Under the pieces are notes generated by a model. The model was given only the letters and a program-made list of their open reading frames with translations. It searched no databases and was not told the DNA's origin. Position numbers and translations under genes: made by a program. A stretch of DNA of 64,000 nucleotides. It comes from Farysia itapuensis (Eukaryota; Basidiomycota; Ustilaginomycetes; Ustilaginales; Ustilaginaceae). This document shows positions 9,939 to 18,681 of the stretch, piece by piece. Position 1 is the stretch's first letter. Every line of letters begins with the position of its first letter. The stretch lies in contig JALBYC010000011.1 in assembly GCA_023212645.1 (NCBI GenBank), positions 372,001-436,000 of the forward strand, read 5' to 3'.

Positions 9939-12410
9939 TTACGTGCGTCCGTTCGTGTCCGATGCAATGGTGGGCTCGGATGGTTCTGTATCCATAATCA
10001 CTTCCTCTGCGGCTGCCTCCGTTCCGCCTTGGAGCTGCTCGCCATCTTCTACCGCCGCTGTGATCGCGTCCGATGCCGTGCTTGAACTGGTAGCTGGTCG
10101 TGAGTGGGGCGATGTAGCTTCGTTTGCGTCCATGACCACTTCTTCAGTGGCTGCTTCCTTGCCGCCAATCTCCAACGCATCTTCTTCTGACGCACTTGCA
10201 GATTCGACATCGCTGTACGCTGCATCTCGCTCCGCCATAGCTGTTTGAGCATATTGAGAAGGCTTTCCAAGCAGGCTCAGGTTGAGCTTTCGAGGCGTGA
10301 TACGCAGCCGTTTATACAAATTGGCCATCTTGACTTCCGAAGCCGAGACGATTTTCTTGGCTCGCGGCTGTCGGCCATCTTCCGACTCAATCTCGTCGAG
10401 TTCGGGCAGGGAAGGTAGGGGGGTATCGTGCGGGATTCCGCGAATGAGGGCGACCACTTTGCCAGCAGCGCGTTGTTGGTCTGCTTGTCTTCCGATGCGT
10501 GAGACTCGGCCCGCCGAATGCACGTACTGCACCGAATCAACCACAGCATGAGCACCGACGAGAAAGACGTGCGACAGCGATGGAATGTCAAGTCCTCGTG
10601 CTGACGTGGTTTGCAGAATGAAGAGTTCGGGCTCCCGCGCTTCAGTCGTCGCATCTGCAGGGTTGAGCCCAGTTCGAACTGTTACACCAAGTGCTTCCAA
10701 GGAGGCTCTGGTTTTGAGCAAGCTCCATCGAGCTGGAATGAGAGCCAGACCGCGTTCAACGCTTTCCGATGCAAAGACGAAAGCGAGGGCTTCAATGAGT
10801 GTCTGGTCCACTTCGTGCTCTGCTGGCTCGTGTTCTGGTTTGATTACGTGGAGCATGTCTTCAAATCTCTTGGGCTCTTTCGCTTTGCCTGTGCTCGATT
10901 CGCCATAGTCCCGTGGTGGATATAATCGCGCGAGACTGGAAGAAAAATTGCGGACCGGGACTCGCGAGAGTTGCTGGGACAATGGCGCTTCATCGACTAC
11001 GAGACAGGTATGTTCAATAGAGGCAGGCATCGAGTTGCTGGAGGCCTCGAGCGTTGCTTCTACCATTTCGTCAGACTTCTTTCTCGATTTGTCTCCCAAA
11101 AGACCGCTGATACCCTGACGAACCATGCTTTGTCCACTAAGTCCCGTCAGATCGATCCATCGGGCCAGCTGCGTCTCGTTTCCCTTCACGTATTCTTTAG
11201 CGCCAGGACGTAGCCAGCCTGTGCGAGCACCCAGGAAGTGTCGCAAGACGGAGTTGGCTGTGGCACTGGCACAGACGAGCTGCAAGGGATGCGAACCTGG
11301 CGTCCGCGGCAGAGGCGCCACGAGTGATGTGTTGGACGATGACCTTTTCTCGGCAGACTGGTATGCATGGCGACGAATGTGCTCCGGTGGGCGGAGTTCG
11401 TCCTTGGCCTTGCCTGGACGGTTCTCCAGCCCAGCAGTTAGATGTTTCTCACCACCGGAGAAAGTCGGTCTGTGCTGCATGAAGTAGTTGAGAATGTCAA
11501 GTCCGGGTGCTCTGTGAACTTCGTGATTCCAGCGTTGTTTGAGGGAAGGAAATCGTCCGGGTAGTTGAAGAACAGCGTCGGCTTCGTCCAGAACTAACGT
11601 TCTCAGAGTGGCGACGCCGAGCAGAGTGGGTCCTGCTGGAGTGGATAGGATATCAGAAAGACGGCCTGGGGTAGTAACCAAGATGTGTGGCGGAGTGTCT
11701 TTAAGTCGTTGCATCTCTTGCTCAGGACTGAGGGCTTTTTGCCCCTCTAGTCCTCCACGTACCAGACATTGCACAATGGGGTCAAGCGACGCCAAAACCT
11801 TCTTGGGAAACAAGGTCTGGGCCCAGCGCAGATACTGAGCAGCGAGCTCGTTACTGGGAACAACAACGATGGAGGCAATACCTGCCTGAATCTTTCTAGT
11901 GCTACTGCCAGATGTCAGAGGATCTGGTTTGCCTCTGATGGAACCTTCCCTGTCATCCTTGACACGAAAAACGATGCGTGGCTTACTGAGAAGAGCGAGG
12001 AGGATGCCAAAAGACTTTCCGGTTCCAGTCTGAGCGCGAAGAATGACATCGATGGGTGAAAGGAGGGCAGGCAGAAGTGCGTTTTGTGCTAGGGTCGGTC
12101 TCTCGATGAAAGGGTGGGTCGCGGCCAGCTGCTTGCATACATTGGCGTTCAAGCCGAGACGCCCAAACCTTTCTTCCACTTGGCTTTTGCTGATTGCCCG
12201 TGATTTTGCTGGTTTATCTGCTTTGCTCGAAAGCTGAAGTGGCGGGGGCGCTATTACGTTTTGCGTCGCTGTCGAAGCATGCCGCTGCCAAGAATGCGAA
12301 GCTATTAATCTTGAAGCCGACGCTGTGCTAGTGCTGGCCAAGGACGAGCGCGGACATAGTGAGTGAGATCCGAGCTGCCTTGTCGCCCTCAGCGAGCTCC
12401 TACGTAGCAT
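9939..12410 (-). CDS. MRH4: Mitochondrial DEAD-box RNA helicase Mrh4
   Basis: 823 residues with the helicase motifs in order: Q-motif region (FIERPTLAQNALLPALL), Walker A AQTGTGKS (about 123), VVPSNELAAQY, TTPGRL, DEAD in VLDEADAVL (about 274), SAT in CASATANS (about 380), TTSARGLDIP, and motif VI HSAGRVSRIGR (about 629). The diverged motif Ia and motif VI and the Arg/Ser-rich presequence (RRSSLRATRQLGSH) fit Mrh4, which helps assemble the large subunit of the mitochondrial ribosome. The protein is longer than yeast Mrh4 because of an insertion around residues 300-370 and an acidic ~110-residue tail. The tail contains a duplicated element, GGKEAATEEVVMD and GGTEAAAEEVIMD. Start ATG at 12410. 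Confidence 0.9.
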   Translation of the reverse strand: MLRRSSLRATRQLGSHSLCPRSSLASTSTASASRLIASHSWQRHASTATQNVIAPPPLQLSSKADKPAKSRAISKSQVEERFGRLGLNANVCKQLAATHPFIERPTLAQNALLPALLSPIDVILRAQTGTGKSFGILLALLSKPRIVFRVKDDREGSIRGKPDPLTSGSSTRKIQAGIASIVVVPSNELAAQYLRWAQTLFPKKVLASLDPIVQCLVRGGLEGQKALSPEQEMQRLKDTPPHILVTTPGRLSDILSTPAGPTLLGVATLRTLVLDEADAVLQLPGRFPSLKQRWNHEVHRAPGLDILNYFMQHRPTFSGGEKHLTAGLENRPGKAKDELRPPEHIRRHAYQSAEKRSSSNTSLVAPLPRTPGSHPLQLVCASATANSVLRHFLGARTGWLRPGAKEYVKGNETQLARWIDLTGLSGQSMVRQGISGLLGDKSRKKSDEMVEATLEASSNSMPASIEHTCLVVDEAPLSQQLSRVPVRNFSSSLARLYPPRDYGESSTGKAKEPKRFEDMLHVIKPEHEPAEHEVDQTLIEALAFVFASESVERGLALIPARWSLLKTRASLEALGVTVRTGLNPADATTEAREPELFILQTTSARGLDIPSLSHVFLVGAHAVVDSVQYVHSAGRVSRIGRQADQQRAAGKVVALIRGIPHDTPLPSLPELDEIESEDGRQPRAKKIVSASEVKMANLYKRLRITPRKLNLSLLGKPSQYAQTAMAERDAAYSDVESASASEEDALEIGGKEAATEEVVMDANEATSPHSRPATSSSTASDAITAAVEDGEQLQGGTEAAAEEVIMDTEPSEPTIASDTNGRT

Positions 12411-12875
12411 GACGAGGCTGCTTTGACAGCTTGTACGCTGTTGCTATGTGGTGTGAGAGGTGCTCTTTCTTTCGACCCAGAAGAACCCTTTCCCACAACT
12501 TTTTTCCTGTCAAGAAATTTGCTGGAAAAGTGGAGCGCCCATCCGTGGATCGGTGCTACTCATCGGGAGATGAGATTTCGGAAATTTGAGGAATCCAACT
12601 TCGGTAGCAGTCGGTTGAGCCTGCTGGTTTAGTCAGCCACGGATGAAATACAAGCCGTCGCCAGAATTGGCTCTCAAATCCGCGCGCGCCCAATCACGAG
12701 CGTTTGGATTTCAAATCCTCGACCAAAAAAAAAGCCGGTCCAGGCCGACCCAAGCAAGCTGTTTGGTAATCGACGCTTGTAATGGCAATCGCCTTCGCGC
12801 ACGCTCAAAGTACACCTTACCCCGTCGACAGTCTCACCCGCAACTTCTCGTCACCATCATACCACCAAACCCAAT
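12411..12875. other. Divergent intergenic region, MRH4 / SDH2
   Basis: 465 bp between starts of two mitochondrial protein genes. It contains a short oligo-A run (aaaaaaaaa near 12725) and a pyrimidine-rich stretch before the SDH2 ATG. No coding evidence. Confidence 0.5.
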
Positions 12876-13769
12876 ATGTCTTTGTTGAATGCAAGCAACG
12901 CGCTACGCGCTACTCTGCGGCCTTCGGTGGCTAGCACGTCTCAGGTGGCACGTTCAGCTGCTTTCTCCACCACTGCGGCTGCCCGTCTTGCCACACCCAC
13001 CGGCGACAACAGCGCTTCTTCGGGCAAGCCTAAGCACATGAAGACGTTCAAGATCTACCGCTGGAACCCGGACACACCATCCGAGAAGCCCAAGCTGCAG
13101 TCGTACGACCTTGACCTTAACCAGACCGGTCCCATGGTGCTCGACGCGCTCATCAAGATTAAGAACGAAGTCGACCCCACCCTCACCTTCCGACGATCTT
13201 GCCGAGAGGGCATTTGCGGCTCGTGTGCCATGAACATTGACGGTGTCAACACACTCGCCTGCCTCTGCCGAATTGAGAAGGCCAACGACACTAAGATCTA
13301 CCCTTTGCCCCACATGTACATTGTCAAGGATCTTGTGCCAGATCTTACTCAGTTCTACAAGCAGTACCGCTCCATTGAGCCTTTCCTCAAGGCCAAGTCC
13401 ACTCCCGAGGGAGAGCACCTGCAGACCCCAGAGGAACGTCGCCGACTCGATGGTCTGTACGAGTGCATTCTGTGTGCATGCTGCTCGACCTCGTGCCCTT
13501 CGTATTGGTGGAACCAGGACGAGTACCTCGGCCCCGCCGTGCTCATGCAGGCCTACCGATGGATGGCCGACTCGCGAGACGACTTCGGCGAGGAGCGACG
13601 CCAGAAGCTGGAAAACACCTTTTCGCTCTACCGTTGCCACACCATCATGAACTGCTCCCGAACCTGCCCCAAGAACCTCAACCCGGGTAAGGCCATCGCA
13701 CAGATCAAGAAGGACATGGCCGTCGGAGCACCCAAAGCTTCTGACCGTCCAATCATTGCCACTTCTTAG
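12876..13769 (+). CDS. SDH2: Succinate dehydrogenase iron-sulfur subunit (complex II)
   Basis: 297 residues. The first ~50 form a mitochondrial presequence (Ala/Ser/Thr/Arg, no acids early on). The mature part has the plant-type ferredoxin [2Fe-2S] site [10 protein letters not shown]...C (about 109-131) and the bacterial-type ferredoxin cysteines [11 protein letters not shown] and [17 protein letters not shown] for the [4Fe-4S] and [3Fe-4S] clusters. It passes electrons from FADH2 in Sdh1 to ubiquinone at the inner membrane. His255 in RCHTIMNC corresponds by alignment to the U. maydis histidine (H257) whose change to Leu gives carboxin resistance, so this allele is the sensitive type. No intron. 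The start has the context caatATGtc. Confidence 0.98.
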   Translation: MSLLNASNALRATLRPSVASTSQVARSAAFSTTAAARLATPTGDNSASSGKPKHMKTFKIYRWNPDTPSEKPKLQSYDLDLNQTGPMVLDALIKIKNEVDPTLTFRRSCREGICGSCAMNIDGVNTLACLCRIEKANDTKIYPLPHMYIVKDLVPDLTQFYKQYRSIEPFLKAKSTPEGEHLQTPEERRRLDGLYECILCACCSTSCPSYWWNQDEYLGPAVLMQAYRWMADSRDDFGEERRQKLENTFSLYRCHTIMNCSRTCPKNLNPGKAIAQIKKDMAVGAPKASDRPIIATS

Positions 13770-13876
13770 ATTCACTATTTTCAACCCAGAACCTGTCGCA
13801 GCATCGAGTTTTCTTGCAATTCAGTCTATCTACTTTGCAAATCATGTCATGTTTATTGTGTGCGTGTCTGTGTGCG

Positions 13877-16243
13877 CTACACTTGTGGCAATGCTAGAGT
13901 GGGTATCCATTGGTTGTCAAACTTCCAGACTGGACTGGAAGCGGAGACGTGCGAGTGTGCATGTTGCTGTGTGAATTGAAGGTTGCACCGAGTCGTTTCC
14001 GCGAGGGAGTGTGCGAACTGAATTGCGTCTTTGTGGAACGGATCTTGTTGTCGGTGGACGTCTGAGGTGTTGATGATTGTGAGATGTGTCTGCGCCTGTG
14101 TCAGGCAGTCTACGGTCGCTGAGATGAGTTGATCACGGGGCAGACTGCGTGTGCGATCTGCGAATGCCAGGTAATCGGTCCAAAGGGAGTCTACTTGTGG
14201 TTCGAACGCGGACGACCGCGAAGGAATACGCATCCACTTGATCCGTGTGGCAAAGATGGATCTGGACAGTCGCAGGCGCGCCTCCTGCGGCTGATCCGAG
14301 TCCAGTGGCCAGCCACCCGGACCGCGCGCCCTTGCAGGAGATGGGAAGAGCTGGACGAGATACAGTGTGCTGACAGAGAGGTGTTCGAGTGCGGCGGCAA
14401 GGTGCATCTGGCGAGTGAGATATGCGATTGTGATCTCTGCCTTTCGATGTGACGTTTTTGGCTTGCCCACAAGTGATTCGCTCAGCTCCCGCGCTAGATC
14501 GCTGCATACGTAGTGCTGTTCTTGCTGGATTCGGCTGCCGAGCCACCACATCGTTTCCCTGTCAATACCACTGGTGTACAAGTCGAGCTCGAATCCAGAG
14601 TAGATGACTTGCGACATGATCTCTAGAGTCAAGTGCTGCGTAGCGGCATACAATGTGTCGGGTACGAATTCGGGTGCTAGGTCGGGCTCTTTGTCCAGCA
14701 TCTGTCCGATGGTGCTTGCCTCTTCAGAGAGCATCACCCACTCGCGGTAAAGTGGGGAACCAAGTCGTCTCTTTGTCCTAGCACGATTCTGGCAAAGCAG
14801 GGTGAGATACGACACCAGATTGCCCGACAGACGTTGTAAGAAGAAATTCAGCTGTTGGCCAAGCGAGGGTGGTGCATTCCACCGAACTTGAGCGCCGCCT
14901 TCGACGCCGTCACGTCCGACTTGTGAGACGCGACGGAGCAAGAGCGGGTCGACCAAGGTCACCTCTTGCAGAAAGGCTTCTGCCATCCATTCGAGCGGGA
15001 GACGACTCGCTATCATGTTTCGGTCACAGATAGCGGTTTGCAATAGAGAGCGGATGTAGGGTGTGCTGGTTAAGGGCTGGGCACGTTGATACAGCATAGA
15101 GCGATAGGTCAAGAAAGTCTTCCAAGAATCAAAGCTTGGATGCTGAAGGACGTGTACCACTTCTTGTAGTTCGCTCAACAGTCCATCCATCAGAACCCAG
15201 GTAGTCTCTGCTCGCGGCAACGAGATGGCTCTAAGAGGCGCACTGGATACAAGCTTGCGATTGTATGCAGGGTCGAACGCGGTCGTTGCTGCGGCAGATG
15301 GCGCAAGTGATCGATCAGGCTGTTGTAATCTGGTGATTGGCGCAGATTGCGGTGATGCTTTCTCGAGAGTGGAGGGCCTGATGTTGGCAAGACTGCGACG
15401 GGCAAATTTGCTGTGCATGATCACATCTACGGACGGGGCTTCGCCGAGGTTCTGCAACAAGCTAACCGCGTAGAGAAGCTGTTTGCGGAACACGAGTCTC
15501 GCTGTGAGAGATCGCACTTCGATGGAATCCTTGAGCAGTTCGTCGGACTGCATCCATTGCAGCGCATCTTCAATTTGTGAGATGACATAACCTGGATCAG
15601 TGCTTTCAAGCAGACTGAGGCCGCTCTTGTCGGAGGAAAAGTCTTCGCCGTCCGCAATATTCTGTTTAGTAGCGACCTCGTTCCAAATCAGATCGACCGT
15701 TTTGATGGTAGCGAGAATGTAGGATCTCAGCACCTTGACGACAAGTTGAGTCTTGGTCGATGCATTGTCATTCTGAAGAAAGACCGGATTTCTGGGTGAC
15801 AAGACTTTGATGCTGTGGACGTAAAGACACGTGAAGAGAGACTGTGAAAGAGCAGAGCCCTGATACCAGGCAGCCTCACAGGCAAGCAGACGATCCATGA
15901 TCCAGATCACGTCGTTAGTGTCCAGAGGACGGAGTGGATCAAAGTCCAGATCGGACGATGCTGACGACAAGCGATCTGACTCGGGTAGCTCTGATGATGG
16001 TAGTAGCATTCCAGAGTCCATACGTACGTCCATGATCTTGACGGCAGCCATCGAATCCATCAGAGTGAAATCAGGCACTGCGACCATTTGCCCATGCTCG
16101 AGAGCAGCGCAAGCTGAGCGCAGCTCAGAAGTTGCATCTCTGTATTCGGCCGAAGGAGAACGGCGGTCTGGCCGCAGCAGAGACTTGATGTCAAAGGGGG
16201 CACCGGCTGGCGCGGCCATGGGTTTCCCCTGATAGTCGTCCAT
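13877..16243 (-). CDS. MAK10: NatC N-terminal acetyltransferase auxiliary subunit (Mak10/Naa35)
   Basis: 788 residues without introns. The family signature is near the N-terminus: DFTLMDSMAAVKIMDVRMDSG (about residues 57-77), then NDVIWIMDRLLACEAAWYQG and LFTCLYVHSI. This is the conserved Mak10/Naa35 block. The rest is largely helical, with a C-terminal part involved in assembly. In the NatC complex with Naa30 and Naa38, Naa35 helps anchor the complex on the ribosome for acetylation of Met-Leu, Met-Ile and Met-Phe N-termini. The protein is about the size of yeast Mak10 (733). It converges with SDH2, 107 bp apart, and diverges from the cyclopropane-synthase gene. Confidence 0.93.
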   Translation of the reverse strand: MDDYQGKPMAAPAGAPFDIKSLLRPDRRSPSAEYRDATSELRSACAALEHGQMVAVPDFTLMDSMAAVKIMDVRMDSGMLLPSSELPESDRLSSASSDLDFDPLRPLDTNDVIWIMDRLLACEAAWYQGSALSQSLFTCLYVHSIKVLSPRNPVFLQNDNASTKTQLVVKVLRSYILATIKTVDLIWNEVATKQNIADGEDFSSDKSGLSLLESTDPGYVISQIEDALQWMQSDELLKDSIEVRSLTARLVFRKQLLYAVSLLQNLGEAPSVDVIMHSKFARRSLANIRPSTLEKASPQSAPITRLQQPDRSLAPSAAATTAFDPAYNRKLVSSAPLRAISLPRAETTWVLMDGLLSELQEVVHVLQHPSFDSWKTFLTYRSMLYQRAQPLTSTPYIRSLLQTAICDRNMIASRLPLEWMAEAFLQEVTLVDPLLLRRVSQVGRDGVEGGAQVRWNAPPSLGQQLNFFLQRLSGNLVSYLTLLCQNRARTKRRLGSPLYREWVMLSEEASTIGQMLDKEPDLAPEFVPDTLYAATQHLTLEIMSQVIYSGFELDLYTSGIDRETMWWLGSRIQQEQHYVCSDLARELSESLVGKPKTSHRKAEITIAYLTRQMHLAAALEHLSVSTLYLVQLFPSPARARGPGGWPLDSDQPQEARLRLSRSIFATRIKWMRIPSRSSAFEPQVDSLWTDYLAFADRTRSLPRDQLISATVDCLTQAQTHLTIINTSDVHRQQDPFHKDAIQFAHSLAETTRCNLQFTQQHAHSHVSASSPVWKFDNQWIPTLALPQV

Positions 16244-16838
16244 GCCTACTTGCCGTCAGACTTGCATCGCCTTGACAGGCATACAACTGAGTGTGAGTGG
16301 AGTGTCAAACACTTTTCTTCCGGTCTTCCAAAAGCCGCAGATGCGACATAACATTCTGGACCCTGGCCGGACCGGCCGGCTAGCCCGGGTGACCCGATCG
16401 ATTAGACTCGTGGAAGCGGCGTTAGGTAACTAAGCTCGTTCCCGCGGCTATCTTGATTGGACGCACGGACTAGAAACGCGGCAAATCATTGGGGCTGTAT
16501 GCAGGGGAATGGATGTACAAACTCAAAGAATAGCCAGGACCGCCGCCCACTAACACTCGCCTACAATGTACGCCCATGTTTCATAATCATACGATACAAT
16601 CGTCCCCATGGCAAAGTGGAGCAGAGTGTAACAAATGTCAAGCCTGTAACTAGCAGATCCTTCCAGGTAGCCGTTTGAGGTCAATTGCCTAAGTCATGCA
16701 TCAAGTACACGTCCATCCGCTACTGTACCGTTCTACCCTACACTTTCTCGTCGCTCTCCTCTCTTGTCGTCGCGTAGAAAGGCCCAGCCTCTCTCTCCTC
16801 ACCTTCTTTTGTGCTCAGCGGACGTGGATCTTGACGCC
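16244..16838. other. Divergent intergenic region, MAK10 / CFA synthase
   Basis: 595 bp. A GC-rich, partly self-complementary stretch (ggccggaccggccggc) lies at 16363-16378. Downstream, the region before the CFA gene is CT-rich. The CFA frame is open back to a TTG at 16764 with no ATG, so that segment is 5' leader. Confidence 0.45.
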
Positions 16839-18512
16839 ATGTCGAGCTTGTTCCCATCCATCCCTGTTCCTCAGTCTTTACTGCGACCATTGAGTCGCCC
16901 GGTCGCAGCGGTCGCCCGGTCCTCAGTCTTGTCACTGTTCAGCAAACTCACTGTAGGCCAGCTCGAGATCCGCTTTCAAGATGGGCGTGTCGAGCGCTTT
17001 GGAGACCCAACTCTTGTCAAGAGCAAGGAGCACCAGAATTCGACCGGCGACCGTGTCGTGGAGTCTGAACCTGAGCTCAAGAAGCAGAACGGCCACAACA
17101 GGGCTGCATCTTCCTCTGTAACGAAACTGGCTCCTCATGCAGTGCTTATTGTACGAAGCGACAATTTTTGGACCCGCATGTTCTTTGGAGCTGACCTGGG
17201 CTTCGCCGAATCTTTCATGATTGGCGAAGTCGACACGCCTGATCTGGCAGCCTGCTTCGAAATCTTTATCGTCAACAGAGCCTCTCTTTCGAATCTGGAG
17301 AACATCAGCCTCGCCAGCTCTCTCATTTCGACTGCTCAAGGCTTGCTCAACAAAAGGTACGCTAACACCAAGGTTGGCAGCTTGCGCAACATTGGCGCCC
17401 ATTACGACATCAGCAATGCCATGTACAAAGCTTTTCTCAGTAAAGACATGACGTACAGCTGTGCCGTGTTTGATACCCTAGACTCGGATGTGTCGGGTCC
17501 CCTTCTTGCCCACGTCAATCAACAACAAGTCGTTTCAAGGGGAACAGCTACGAACGGTCACAACAATTCTGCATCCACAGGCGCCTTTGAGCCGCTTCAG
17601 TTCAGTAGCACAGATCTTCCCACTCCCCCCTCAGAAGCTGAAGCTGGTAGTGTGCTAGCACCAAGCAGAAGTCGGCAAGGTCCGGTGGACGAATTGGAAC
17701 AAGCCCAGTACAAGAAGCTGGAGCTCATCATCAAGCGTGCCAACATCTGCTCCGGTCATCGTGTGCTCGAGATTGGCACCGGCTGGGGCTCGTTTGCCAT
17801 GCAAGCGGTCAAAATGACGGGATGCACTGTCGACTCAGTCACGCTCTCCGTGGAGCAAAAAGCGCTTGCAGAGCAACGAATTGCCGAAGCCGGGCTAAGC
17901 GGCAACATCACTGTCCACTTACTGGACTATAGAGACTTTCCCAGTTCCTGGACCGATAGATTCGACCGTGTCTGCTCCATCGAGATGCTCGAGGCAGTTG
18001 GCATCGAGTTCATCCCCACCTACTTTTCATGCGTCGACCGTGTGTTGAAGCAAGACGGTGGTATGGCTGTCTTCCAATGCATCACCATGCCAGAAGTTCG
18101 CTTTGACAGCTACAGCAAGGGAGTAGACTTTATCCGCAAATGGATCTTCCCAGGGGGCGTTCTGCCTTCCGTTACGTCTCTCGTCAACGGCGCTACCAAT
18201 GGCTCTCAGGGTCGCTTGATTCTCGACACAGTCCTCTCCATTGGTCCCCACTACTCACGCACCCTCAGAGAGTGGAAAGATCGCTTCGAAGCCAACTTTG
18301 ACAAAATAATTCGACCAGCTCTGCTCCGAGATCACGAAGACATTCGCTCCCTGCCACAAGGCGAGAAGGACATCGAAGTAGAAGTGTTCCGCAAAAAGTG
18401 GATCTACTACTTCGTTTACTGCGAAGTCGGCTTCACTCACCGCGTCATCGGAGATCACATTCTTGCATTCACCCGCGAAGGCAACGTCACCCAGCCTGTT
18501 TGCTGTGGCTAG
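16839..18512 (+). CDS. Cyclopropane-fatty-acyl-phospholipid synthase-like methyltransferase
   Basis: 557 residues from the first in-frame ATG (gccATGtcg). The C-terminal domain is a SAM-dependent methyltransferase: VLEIGTGWGSFA (motif I, about 308), LSVEQKALAEQRI, LLDYRDF, SIEMLEAVGIEF. Upstream is the CFA-synthase block AHYDISNAMYKAFLSKDMTYSCAVF, whose Cys matches the active-site Cys of bacterial CFA synthase. The family adds a methylene or methyl group to double bonds of phospholipid acyl chains. A Ser/Gly-rich stretch of about 65 residues (about 222-285) sits between the two conserved blocks, where bacterial enzymes have a short linker. No obvious membrane segment. Alternatives are C9-sphingolipid or other lipid methyltransferases, but the HYDISN and YSC motifs favour CFA synthase. 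Confidence 0.88.
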   Translation: MSSLFPSIPVPQSLLRPLSRPVAAVARSSVLSLFSKLTVGQLEIRFQDGRVERFGDPTLVKSKEHQNSTGDRVVESEPELKKQNGHNRAASSSVTKLAPHAVLIVRSDNFWTRMFFGADLGFAESFMIGEVDTPDLAACFEIFIVNRASLSNLENISLASSLISTAQGLLNKRYANTKVGSLRNIGAHYDISNAMYKAFLSKDMTYSCAVFDTLDSDVSGPLLAHVNQQQVVSRGTATNGHNNSASTGAFEPLQFSSTDLPTPPSEAEAGSVLAPSRSRQGPVDELEQAQYKKLELIIKRANICSGHRVLEIGTGWGSFAMQAVKMTGCTVDSVTLSVEQKALAEQRIAEAGLSGNITVHLLDYRDFPSSWTDRFDRVCSIEMLEAVGIEFIPTYFSCVDRVLKQDGGMAVFQCITMPEVRFDSYSKGVDFIRKWIFPGGVLPSVTSLVNGATNGSQGRLILDTVLSIGPHYSRTLREWKDRFEANFDKIIRPALLRDHEDIRSLPQGEKDIEVEVFRKKWIYYFVYCEVGFTHRVIGDHILAFTREGNVTQPVCCG

Positions 18513-18681
18513 ATTTCATCCCCACTCTCCCCCCACCACTCACTCATGGGCCGCACATTAATATCAAAGTCCGAAGAAAAGCCTTAATTTAATTAGCGCG
18601 ACGTCAGGGGAATTACATGTAGACCGGCGGGATATGAGTTACCAAGTTGTCTGGCAGGTATATAGCCAGAAAGATGGCAAG

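Noticed and set aside
12954..13784. 276-codon open frame opposite SDH2
   Set aside because: It is antisense to a certain gene, its product is Val/Leu-rich without domains, and it follows from strong C/G third-position bias in SDH2.
16363..16378. GC-rich palindrome ggccggaccggccggc
   Set aside because: Short, in a GC-rich promoter region. Not distinguishable from chance and without a known binding factor.
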